A stretch of 64,000 bases of DNA from Meconema thalassinum. Its lineage: Eukaryota; Arthropoda; Insecta; Orthoptera; Tettigoniidae. The first letter of the stretch is position 1. Every line of letters starts with the position of its first letter. Under the pieces are notes generated by a model. That model did no database searches. It was not told where the DNA came from and saw only the letters and a list, made by a program, of their open reading frames with translations. A program made the translations under genes and the position numbers. The DNA lies in the NCBI GenBank assembly GCA_946902985.2, contig OX336397.1, positions 184,640,813-184,704,812 of the forward strand, written 5' to 3'. Of this stretch, positions 33,900-43,756 are shown piece by piece.

Positions 33900-34235
33900 T
33901 TTTCATTGATCCCTGTTTATTTGTCCCTTTGGACTGGTCCCTGTTGACTAGCCCCTTTGGAAGGGCCCTTTTTGAATGGAGTCATTTTTGACGGGTCCCT
34001 GTGGACAGGTCCTTTTGGCTGATCCCTTTGGACCGGACCCTTTGACATAATTTGGATAATTGCATGGGCCAGTCCATAGGTACCAGTCCAAAGGGACCGG
34101 TCCAAAGGGATCAGCCAAAAGGACCTGTCCACAGGGACCCGTCAAAAATGACTCCATTCTAAAAGGGCCCTTCCAAAGGGGCTAGTCAACAGGGACCAGT
34201 CCAAAGGGACAAATCAACAGGGATCAATGAAAAGG
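33900..34235. repeat. GF2 axis: 14-bp minisatellite arranged as an inverted repeat
   Basis: Units such as GGTCCCTTTGGAC run up to the axis on the left (33900-34045) and away from it in inverted form on the right (34088-34235). The single-copy spacer contains TTTGACATAATTTGGATAAT. The same minisatellite lies near both ends of the element. Confidence 0.8.
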
Positions 34236-34715
34236 GGGAAGCGCATCATGTAAGTCGTTGCGCGCCGCCGCCGTGGGAACATAGGTGTTTAACAGCAGTC
34301 TCCGGCAATGTTCGGGAGAGTAACCTTGAAAAGTAGCTGAAACTCGGTAGTCGAAAGCATAGCTTGACCCGTTTCTTACCTATATGACAAGGTTAGGTTA
34401 GGTAAATTTAGGTTATGTTAGGTGAGCAGAGGTTAAGTCTTAAAATATTCCCTCTCTTATGTGTTCAAAGGCGATTCACTCTGAACAGTCAGCCAAAAAT
34501 ATAAATATGTATTTATCATTACATAACGAATTAAAGCAAACTCAATTAATTATGATTGGCGTTTTTTGTTACTGTTCAATGTAGACAGAATATATGCATT
34601 AAATTATAGACTCAAGACAAAATGTTTTGATTGTTGACTTGCGTTATTGATAAATTGGTTTAATGTTAGGGGCAGTGCACACTTTCCATGTCGATAATTT
34701 ATATAGGCTCCTAAT

Positions 34716-35054
34716 GTGTATTTCCAAATTTCATGCATAGTCTATTTCATAGAATTTTCCTCTAACTTAAAAGTTCATGCTGATTTTGTCTTTGTGTTTG
34801 ACATTGCAACTACAATGGTTGATTGGATATTCTTTGTCAACTTTCAAATCATGTATTTCATGTCAGATATGTTGGAATTTTTGTTCGTGTGTGAAGCTAT
34901 CAAGTACCGATACCTAATTGGTTACACACAACTGTTTCATAATGAAAATCTGATGTCAGATATGTTGGAATTTTTGTTCATGTGTGAAGCTATCAAGTAC
35001 CGATACCTAATTGGTTACACACAACTGTTTCATAATGAAAATCTTGATCTCTGA
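34716..35054 (+). CDS. Short ORF with a 31-residue tandem duplication, GF2 right arm
   Basis: 112 residues, mirror of the left-arm ORF, with a few replacements (Asp for Glu, Trp for Cys, Val for Met) and a shorter start owing to a small deletion upstream. Confidence 0.3.
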   Translation: MYFQISCIVYFIEFSSNLKVHADFVFVFDIATTMVDWIFFVNFQIMYFMSDMLEFLFVCEAIKYRYLIGYTQLFHNENLMSDMLEFLFMCEAIKYRYLIGYTQLFHNENLDL

Positions 35055-35321
35055 TTCATTGGAGAACTGTTTACGCTTGTCTGAACCAAGACTAACTGAC
35101 TACTCACTGCTAAGGTTTAGAAATTACATTTACTCAAATCACATTCTGGTAAAAAAGATCATGACTACTATAAACTGCTACCACTCTTCCACCACTTTGT
35201 TAACACTTTTCTACCATTTGACTCTCACTTTTGCTCTTACTTTAAACTGCACATACTACAAACTATCATTTTTATTATCGAGTTAACTTTACTAGAGATT
35301 AGTTTATGCTCAACAGTCGAC

Positions 35322-36016
35322 ATGGAAGTATCAACGACTAGCTATGGTAAGCCATGTGCTTACTATAAAAGACATGCATATATTGTAAAACGAACTAATA
35401 AAAATGGAACTGTTATTTGGTGCTGTTCGAAACAACGATCTAAAAAGTGTCGAGGAATGATTAAAACAAAAGGCTCCAACATACTTATTTCAATCGATCA
35501 TCATTGTAAATCTCCAAATAATACTCATTTAAATGGACAAAATACTCTAACCAAGGTAAAAAAGCAAGACCAAGAAAAAAATAGTGTGGCTCAAGATAGT
35601 GCTTTGTTTGTTAAAGAGCATTTATTATCTCCTGAAAAAACATGTTAGGACAGTCGTTAACGTCTAAGAAACCTCTAACACTATCAAAGACAACACAAAC
35701 TATGCCAAAGGTTGTTGCATTGCAAGATGAACAAAAAGGATTAGATAGTAAAAGTGATGATGATTATATTGATGATAATTATATTGATGATGATAACCAT
35801 GATGATAATGATGATTATGATGATGATGATGATGAGGATGATAATGGTTTACACCCAAAAAAATCATTTGTTAAATTTGTTTACTGGAACAATCCCAATA
35901 AGCTAATACAGCGGCTTCAGTACTTGCATACCTGTATACAGGCTGGTCATACTAAATATGAGGAAGAACTTTTGGATATAGAAAATGAGCTTCGTGATGC
36001 TAAAATCATAGTGTAA
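35322..36016 (+). pseudogene. FLYWCH-like zinc-finger protein with acidic region (GF2 gene A), right arm, -1 in A-run
   Basis: The same two-part gene as the left arm. Here the A-run (35635-35640) has 6 A, so the first ORF ends at TAG (35646-35648) and the second starts at an ATG overlapping it (35642). A run of 7 would put both parts in one frame. The finger and acidic regions are otherwise intact. Confidence 0.75.
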
Positions 36017-36066
36017 TGAATCCATGTAACCGCTTAAACTATTTCTTAACAATACATGTAATATTT

Positions 36067-36370
36067 TCTACCACTTTGCTACCACTTTTCTAGTTTGCTA
36101 CCAGTTTTCTACCACTTTGCTACCACTTTTCTACTACTTTTCTACCACTTTTCTACCACTTTTCTAGTTTGCTACCACTTTTCTACCACTTTGCTACCAC
36201 TTTTCTACCACTTTGCTACCACTTTGCTACCACTTTTCTACTACTTTTCTACCACTTTTCTACCACTTTGCTACCACTTTGCTACCACTTTTCTACCACT
36301 ATGTTACCAATTGTCTACCACTTGTCTACCACTTTGCTACCACGTTTCTACCACTTTTCTATCACTTTTA
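36067..36370. repeat. 11-bp minisatellite (CTACCACTTTT), right arm
   Basis: Mirror of 31770-32045, with a slightly different number of units. Confidence 0.92.
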
Positions 36371-36472
36371 ACTGTACATATTAAATATAAAAGCCAACGC
36401 TAAATAATTCTATTACCAGAACAGAGATAACCTTTGTAGTGTGCAAATCATACTAACAGGTTAGTTACTACT

Positions 36473-36868
36473 ATGGAACTTACTACAACTAATCGAGGTA
36501 AACAACGTGTACTCTATAAAGGCTACTCTTATAACTATAGACGACAAAATGTAAAAGGAATAATATTCTGGCGATGCTCAAAACAGAGGTCAACAAGATG
36601 TCGAGGCAATATGAAAAGTAGAAATGGTGTGGTTTTAAGTGTGAGTGATCATCAATGTAGTGCTCCAGACAAAACACTGATGGTGTTGGCAAAAAATCAT
36701 CAGAATGCTAATAAGTTAGTACAAGAGAAAGATGTTGCTACTCAAAATACTGCATTGATTGTTGAGCAACGTTTAACCCCTGTTGTAAAAGTTATGTTGT
36801 ATCCATCTTCCACGCCTCAAGAGTCATCAACATCACAGACTATGCAAGAGGTAGTGTTGTTGTTTTAA
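36473..36868 (+). CDS. FLYWCH-like zinc-finger protein (GF2 gene B), right arm
   Basis: 131 residues, nearly identical to the left-arm copy (Arg-Gly-Lys for Arg-Ser-Lys near the start, Asp for Asn in the linker, and others). The frame is open in both arms, which suggests selection or recent copying between arms. Confidence 0.65.
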   Translation: MELTTTNRGKQRVLYKGYSYNYRRQNVKGIIFWRCSKQRSTRCRGNMKSRNGVVLSVSDHQCSAPDKTLMVLAKNHQNANKLVQEKDVATQNTALIVEQRLTPVVKVMLYPSSTPQESSTSQTMQEVVLLF

Positions 36869-37186
36869 GGGGCTGAACTACAAAGTCATCTGCCTTGTTA
36901 TGCAAGTGGATCGAAAAGGACTAGATAGTAATAGACAAAAGAGAGTTGTAGTTTGTATATAACTATTGTACAAGTACTTACATTAAATAAATAAAAAAGT
37001 GTATGGGTATTGTCTGTTTTTCTTCATTGCTATCCCTATGTCCCACTATTAATGCAATTGTTAACCATCAACAGTCTCTGACTATGTTTGCAAAGAGAGT
37101 GACCTTAAACAATACACTCTATCTATGGTTTGTGTACCGAGTACACAATAATATAGTGTGGTCAAGTCATGTTGAGGCAATAGTTA

Positions 37187-37272
37187 TATCAGGTAAGGTA
37201 TTCGAACCCTTGCTTTCTTGTACAGAAAATTTGAACTTAAGTCAAACACCATAACCACTCGGTCAACCTAAC
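37187..37272 (-). tRNA. tRNA-Leu (anticodon UAA), GF2 right arm
   Basis: Mirror of 30857-30942 with the same acceptor, anticodon loop and T-arm mismatch. Confidence 0.7.
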
Positions 37273-37552
37273 AGTTACTAATTTAATTATTTTTGTGGAC
37301 TTGAGTGTTTATAAAACTTTTTCCAGTATACATTGACTAAACCACTTGTTTGTTTTGAAATATAGATTTTGTTTTGTTTGACCATAACATTGCAGTTATG
37401 AGTCTTGTGAACTGGGTGTTTAATATAGGGTTAAAGGCATTTTAAAATAATTTTAGAAAAGCTCTTAGGTATCGTGTCGTGGGTTTTAGTAATGCATTAC
37501 TGTTCGTTGACTAACATTTACCGTTACACAACATTATTTTGGTGAGCTCTAC

Positions 37553-37700
37553 ATGTTGTTGTTTGAGTCGTCAGTCTTTTGACTGGTTTGATGCAGATCT
37601 CCATGCCTCCCTGCCCCGAGCGAAACGTCTCATCTCTATATAACTACCACACCCTACATTCAAGGCTATCTGTTTAACATATTATAACCTTGGATCCCCC
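37553..37700 (-). pseudogene. LINE C-terminal fragment, GF2 right arm
   Basis: Mirror of 30427-30575, so the fragment was there before or during formation of the palindrome. Confidence 0.65.
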
Positions 37701-39529
37701 ATAGAGCACCATGTTCTTTTTTTATATAATGATAGTCATTTGTTCAATTTCACATTTCACACATTGCAATTTGTCAATTTTCCATTTGCATTTTTTTAAA
37801 TGACAGTTTGATGTTTTTCAATTTCATGATATGGAAACATGGATTTTTCCATTTTCATATTTACACATTTGTCAATTTCCCATTTGCATATATTTTCTTA
37901 AATGTCCGTTTAAGGTTTTTAAATTTTGTGTATATGGAAACATGGATTTTCCAATTTGCTGTTTACAAATTTTTTATATATTTATTTTGTGTGTATGTTG
38001 AAAAACGATATTTCCAAAACAAGATTTTTATTTTCCATTTTATGATTTTGTAAATGATCTTAATGTGAGTGCTTGACCATGGCAATAATACAGTCTATCT
38101 ATATGTTAGCGGAACCATAGAGGCTTATTACTACTGCAAGTAAGAATGTTTTACAAAAAACGACTATCTACCACTACATTTGAAAAACAAAACGATTGAA
38201 AAAATCTATTTTCCATTCATATATAAGTGCTAATTCTCCCTCCCCCCACCCTACCTCACCGTATTTTCTCTGGTCAAACAACCAATGCTACCCACACACA
38301 CACACAAGCTTTCTATCTCTCTCTATATATATGTTTTCTCTTGTCCACGAGATAAAAATTATGGTTGCTGGATTGTATCCTGCACTGTTTATGCGACATA
38401 CCTTTGCCAGTTCATAAAACCGTTAGGTATTTCTCTACACATAGCGATTTTACCACTGCTTTTGCTTGTTTGGCTTTCTTGCAGTCTGGTATGTGATAGG
38501 AAGCATTAACTGTATGTCAAACCCAGTCCACGTTTGTATTTGTAATCTAAGTAATAATTTGAAAAGAGACAAGTGTAATCAGTTTTAAACATTATCTCTG
38601 CTTTTATTTGATTGTTTATGACATGCATATTAACCAAAAATCAAACCCTAATCTACCTTAGTGAAAGGCTAACAGTTTAACCACTGCGTCACCATACCCT
38701 TTTTTTCTAAGTTTGATTTGTTCTAGGCCTTAGAGCTAGAAATCGAGTTAAGATCTCCAGTGAAAGAGGCACATGTGCTCACCACTATAGCACGTAATGT
38801 TTAGCTGATAACATTAGACACCCGAAAATGATTGTATTTCTGTTAGCCAAGCATTTCTGTCATTTACCTACCGTGTGAGCTCTGCCAGCAAGACAGTTTA
38901 GTTTAGAACAAGTGTGTGTGAGTGTGTGTATAGATTATTAGCCTCAGGTATTTAAAGCTTGTTGTGTGTAGCGACCATCTTGTCCCAGTAACCACTGAGC
39001 AAGTTTTAACAGTCAACCCATAATAACTGCATGGGATGGTTGTGTGTGGTTCATGTACTTGTGTGTGTGTGTGCATTAGCATCATGCACTAGCTTTACCT
39101 TACCCTCTATAGGTAGAGCGTTATCCCTTTCCTTTCTGACATTACCAGTGCCCACATTCAACCACAAGTTTTACACTTAAACCATTGGCTTGTTTTTGAT
39201 TAAGTATGGTTCGGTTTGGTTGGATTTGATTCAGCTTGGTTCAGTTTAGTTCAATGTAGTCACCATTTTGGATCTTAGCTATCCTATTTAACCAATCAAT
39301 TAAAGATTGACTACTCTTATTTCTTGAATCGATTAATCAGATTTTGTATACACCATTTGTCATTTATTATCCCATACCTACAACCTATACTCTCTCTGTA
39401 CTGCAGTTTGATCTGAAAACAAGTTCCAATGGTGAAAGATTTGTCAGTCACCATACATGTAGCCTACAATAATTCTTTCACTACCTAGCTATGTTTCATC
39501 ACTCACTGTAAACATTTCACATGTCCATA

Positions 39530-40085
39530 TCCGATTATAAGTTTATAAAATCTCAGGTCGATGACCTTGATATATTGGGTATTTTTGGGTAAATTCATTA
39601 GCCATGGGAAAGGTGATGGTGATGATGATAATTGTTGTTTTAAGGGGCCTAACATCTAGGTTATCGGAAAGGGTTGACCATTCTAAGTCCTATGACACCT
39701 CACATGTTGATATCCGATTATTAGTTTATAAAATCTCAGGTCAATGACCTTGCTGTTTTGAATTTTTGAGGTAAATTCATTGGTCATGGGAAAGGGTTAA
39801 CCATTCGTAGTCCTATGACACCTCACTTGACCCTGTCTACTGATAAGTTTATAAAATCTTAGGTCAATGACCTTGCTGTTTTGGGTATTTTGGGTAAATT
39901 CGTTGGTTATGGAAAAGGGTTGGCCATCCTAAGTCTTGTGACACCTCACTTGTCCCTCTCTGATTATTAGTTGATACAATCTTAGGTTAATGACCTTGCT
40001 GTTTTTTTTGTAAATTCATTGGTCATGGGGAGGGGTTGGCCATTTTAAGTCCTATGACACCTCACTCGACCCTCTGTGATTATTA
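39530..40085. repeat. About 118-bp tandem array, right arm
   Basis: Mirror of 28106-28620, carrying one extra insertion at 39612-39670. Confidence 0.85.
39612..39670. mobile_element. Short insertion present only in GF2 right arm
   Basis: About 55 bases containing TTGTTGTTTTAAGGGGCCTA and ACATCTAGGTTATCGG interrupt the tandem array. The bases GGAAAG occur on both sides, and the left arm has the empty site. It looks like the end of a SINE or similar short repeat. Confidence 0.7.
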
Positions 40086-40879
40086 GTTAGCGAGATATTA
40101 ACGAAAGTGCAGTTAGGCCCTTTTGACAAAAAATGAATAATACATTCAAAAACAGGGCGTCACCACAAGTCCAACGACCCCTCATACAAGTTCCTAGCTT
40201 TCTTAGTTCATAAGATATTAAAATGCCGATGACCTATTAGTTTTTGGATCTTTGGTTAATTTGTAAAAAAAAAAAGTATCTATAAATCATTATTCAAAAA
40301 GCCCGCCCTCTTACAAAAACCCCAATTGCGCATTCGTAAAAAAAAAAAAAAAATGATAAATCATAGCGGCTTTCAGTTGTATGCATGCACTTTATGTGGA
40401 ACGAGTTTAATTTCATATTGGTATACAAAGTCTCACATGTTGCACATGGAAAGCGACTTTTACCTAAAAATTATTATTTCTCCCCCTAGTAGGGGTAGAT
40501 TTTATTTTTGAGTGGAAATAAGCTATCCATAGGAAAGGGGTTGTCTGCCGGAGTAATTTGACTACTCGTACATGTCTCTAGCCTTATTCCCACCACTGCC
40601 AAAACAGGTTGTGACTTGTTAGCTCTTATCGTGCACGTGCACATGTGAACACCTGTGTGTTAGATCATATTACAAATGAACTCGCATTTTCTCACGTATG
40701 AATCAAAACAGGATGTGACTTGTTTCACAAGGAGAATGCTAATAATGACATCTCACAGGTGTTCACATGTATTTCATCACTTTCCTTTCATATCGTTATT
40801 ACATTATAGTAGTGGGGGATTAGTGAACAACGTCAATTCAACACATACAAATGTAGTTAGGCCCTTTGACATAATTTAA

Positions 40880-41050
40880 ATAAATTCATGGGCTAGTCCG
40901 TAGGAACCAGGCCAAAGGGACCCGTCCAAAGGGATCAGTCCAAAGGGACAAGGACTCGTCCACAAGGACTTGTCCACAAGGACCAGTCCACAGGGACCCG
41001 TCAACAATGACTTGTCAACAAGGACCTGTCAACAATAACCCGTCCACAGG
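40880..41050. repeat. 14-bp minisatellite, right subterminal
   Basis: Mirror of 27140-27300 (units such as CAGGGACCCGTC and CACAAGGACTTGTC). Confidence 0.8.
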
Positions 41051-41433
41051 GAACCACTCCCCCACCCTCTTACAAAAAGCTATGAGTGGGCATGCGTAAA
41101 AAACAAAAAACAAGCATGTTAATTCATAGTGGCTATCCACCGTGCACATGCACTTTATGTGGAACAACGTTTAAATCCATATCAGCATTCAAACTCTCAC
41201 ATGTTGCAATTGAAAAGAGAGATTCTCTAAAAAATTACAATTTCACCCCCTAGTAGGGGTAGGTATTACTTTTGGGGTTGAAATATGTTGTCCATTGGAA
41301 AGGGGGTGTTAGCCCGAGTTCAATGACACCTCGTACAAGTCTCTAGCCTGATTGGTTCGCGAGATATTGCCATTTTAGTATTCCAGCGGTGGAGCGGTGG
41401 TGGTGGGATCTGAACCCCCACAAAACCACTACT

Positions 41434-41439
41434 TCCCCT
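41434..41439. repeat. Right target-site duplication of GF2 (TCCCCT)
   Basis: Second copy of 26748-26753. Counting it once restores the pol reading frame, which confirms the 6-bp length. Confidence 0.92.
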
Positions 41440-43756
41440 CTCTCCTGAATCCAGGCATGTTACTGCTTTTTCCACTGACTGGAACCTGTTTGAGTATGCC
41501 CGTGTCCCGTTTGGCCTATCCACCGGAGCTGCTGTGTTGAGCAGACTTCTGCACAAGGTATTTTCAGAAATTAAATTCAAGTTTGTGTACCACTACCTTG
41601 ACGATGTGGTGATCTATTCCGAGTCCTTCGAGGAACACGTTGATCATCTGAAAATTGTACTTGATCGGTTGCGTGAGGCTGGACTTACCGTCAAATTGTC
41701 CAAGGTTTCCTTTGCCAAGCCCAAAATTTCCTTCTTGGGACATATTGTTTCTGAATCTGGTATCTCAGTGGACCAGTCTCGTACGCAGGCCATCAGAGAT
41801 TTTAAACCACCCAAGAACGCCAAGGGTGTTGCCCGTTACATTGGTATGGTGAACTTCTTCCGTAAGTTTATCAGTAACTTTGCCGACCGTGTTGCTCCTC
41901 TAAATCAATTACGCAAAAAGGCTGTGAAGTTCGAGTGGGGTCCCTCTCAGCAGGCAGCCTTCGAAGATCTTAAGCTTGCGCTCTCTAACGCCCCTGTGTT
42001 AGCCATTCCGGATTTTGGGAAGCAGTTCATTGTGCAGACTGATGCGTCTGGTCGTGGTGTTGGTTGTGTTCTACTGCAGGAATCTGATCTGGGTAGGCAA
42101 CCCATTGCATACGCTTCTCGTACCTTAACGGACGCAGAGAGGAAGTATTCCATTTACGAACTTGAGGGTTTAGCTGTGTTGTTCGCTCTAGAAAAGTTCC
42201 GTATGTATCTTGAGCACACTAAGTTTCTCCTTGAGACCGATAACCAAGCCTTGAGCTGGGTCTTAGGGAAACCCCGCAAAACTGGTAGAATTGCTAGGTG
42301 GGCAACTAGGATTCTGTCGTTCCAGTTCACTGTGCAACATATTCGTGGGTCCGAAAATGCGGTAGCTGATTCTTTAAGCCGCATGTACGAGGAAACAGCT
42401 GAAGAGGATGTTCAGGAATGTGAACCCGTAAACCTTGTATCTGCTGTAAATTGTGTCAATGCCGTTCTTAGCAATTCCCCTGTGCTTTTTGAGGATGTGA
42501 GACGATTCCAGAAAGAAGACCCCTCCTTATCTAGCCTTATTGACCGAATCAATTCTGGTGAAGTGATCAAGCCCTACTCTCTGAAGGACGGTGTATTGTG
42601 TTGTTCGTCTCGTCATGACCGCCTACCTAAAATTGTGCTCCCGTCGATCCTCATTCCGGAAATCTTTCGTTACTATCATGAATCTCCTATTGGTGGCCAC
42701 CTAGGAGTATTCAAGACCCGAGCTAAAATCAGACAGTTTTTCATTTGGCAAGGTATGGATGGCGACATCAGGAGGCTCATTAGGAATTGTGCTGCATGCA
42801 GTATTAGCAAACCTCCGGTTTCTACTAAGGTTGGCCTGTTGTCATCTGAACCGGCATCTAGACCCATGGAGAGGCTTTTTATCGACCATGTTGGACCGTT
42901 CCCTCGCTCTGGTCGGGGAAACCAATTTGCGCTTGTTTGCACTGACGGTTTCACCCGGTTTAGTTGGATTTTCCCCACCAGACAGGCTACGACCAGTTCC
43001 GTCATAAAGTGTCTTAATTCCATCTTTTCGTCCTTTGGGCCATGTCAGTATCTGGTGTCAGATAATGCCAAGTGCTTTGTATCTCATCAGTTCCGTCAAT
43101 TCTTATTTGATTATGCTATTTCGCACGTAACCACCACTCCCTATTTTCCTAACCCGTCTCTCGCTGAGCGAGTCAATCGTAATCTCCGTTCTGCTCTGAT
43201 TGCTTTCCACCACGACGACCATTCAAAGTGGGATTCTAATTTGCATTGGCTCAATTTTACTTTCAACACCGCCGTGCATGGGAGCACGCAAGCTACCCCT
43301 TTTTCGTTAATGTTTTCCTTTATGGCCAATTCTCCGCTGTCTAAACTGTGGAACCTGCACGATCTCCTTCCAGACAGTTTCACGCCCGAGGATATGAGGG
43401 CGAAATTCGACAAGGCTAGAGAGAATATTAAGGTGTCACATGACCAACTTGCCAGGCGACACAATGCCTGTCGCAAGCCAGCTGATTTGGAAATTGTTGA
43501 TGTTGTGTACGTCCGCAATTTCGAGCCCAAGGGCGTCAGTAATCTAGTTTCAAGCAAGTTAACCCCTCGTTTTAAAGGCCCATGTTATGTAGAGGCATTC
43601 TTGACTCCTGTTACTCTTCTTGTTCGAAACCCTAAGGCCAACAAAATTTCAAGAGTGCATCTATCGCACATTAAGCGAGGTGGAGAGGTGTCTAATGAGG
43701 AATTTGCTACCGTAAATTTTGTAAAACAAATTTTGTATAATGTAGAGTATCCCTAA
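41440..43756 (+). CDS. pol: Gypsy pol, C-terminal part: RT second half, RNase H, integrase
   Basis: Coding resumes with SPESRHV directly after the GF2 target duplication. The YLDD catalytic motif of RT is at about 41594. RNase H shows TDASGRGVGC, ELEGLAVLFALE and TDNQALSWVL. Integrase has the HHCC zinc domain (HESPIGGHLG ... CAACSI) and the D,D,E triad in FIDHVGPF, VSDNAKCF and SLAERVNR, with 34 residues between the second D and E as in some Gypsy lineages. The frame is open to TAA at 43754-43756. It looks catalytically intact but cannot make a full Pol while GF2 is in place. Confidence 0.92.

Larger units (their letters stand above)
26754..34045 (+). repeat. GF2 left inverted arm (7.3 kb)
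   Basis: Reverse complement of about 34088-41433. Stretches of more than 300 bases without a gene are 26754-30426 (subterminal repeats, AT-rich DNA, short CA/GT microsatellites near 29050 and 29820) and 30576-30856 (no feature seen). Confidence 0.92.
26754..41433. mobile_element. Giant foldback element GF2 (14,680 bp), near-complete palindrome
   Basis: The left half (26754 to about 34045) and right half (about 34088-41433) are reverse complements with about 98% identity in the stretches compared. Only some tens of bases are unpaired at the axis. Ends are AGTAGTGGTTTTGTGGGGGT and its complement, and the first eight bases are shared with GF1. Order from axis outward in each arm: 14-bp minisatellite, CCTAA motifs, a short repeat-bearing ORF, FLYWCH gene A, an 11-bp minisatellite, FLYWCH gene B, tRNA-Leu(UAA), LINE fragment, AT-rich DNA, 118-bp tandem repeats, subterminal cassettes, 14-bp minisatellite, terminus. 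No enzyme for its own movement is visible. The bounded insertion in pol and one-arm-only differences argue against an assembly fold-back artefact. Confidence 0.93.
34088..41433 (-). repeat. GF2 right inverted arm (7.3 kb)
   Basis: Mirror of the left arm. Differences include a roughly 55-bp insertion at about 39612-39670 seen only here, a small deletion near 34708 and scattered substitutions. Confidence 0.92.

Noticed and set aside
26754..41433. GF2 as an assembly fold-back artefact
   Set aside because: Exact 6-bp target duplication, a resumed pol frame, base differences between arms and a one-arm insertion all argue for a real element.
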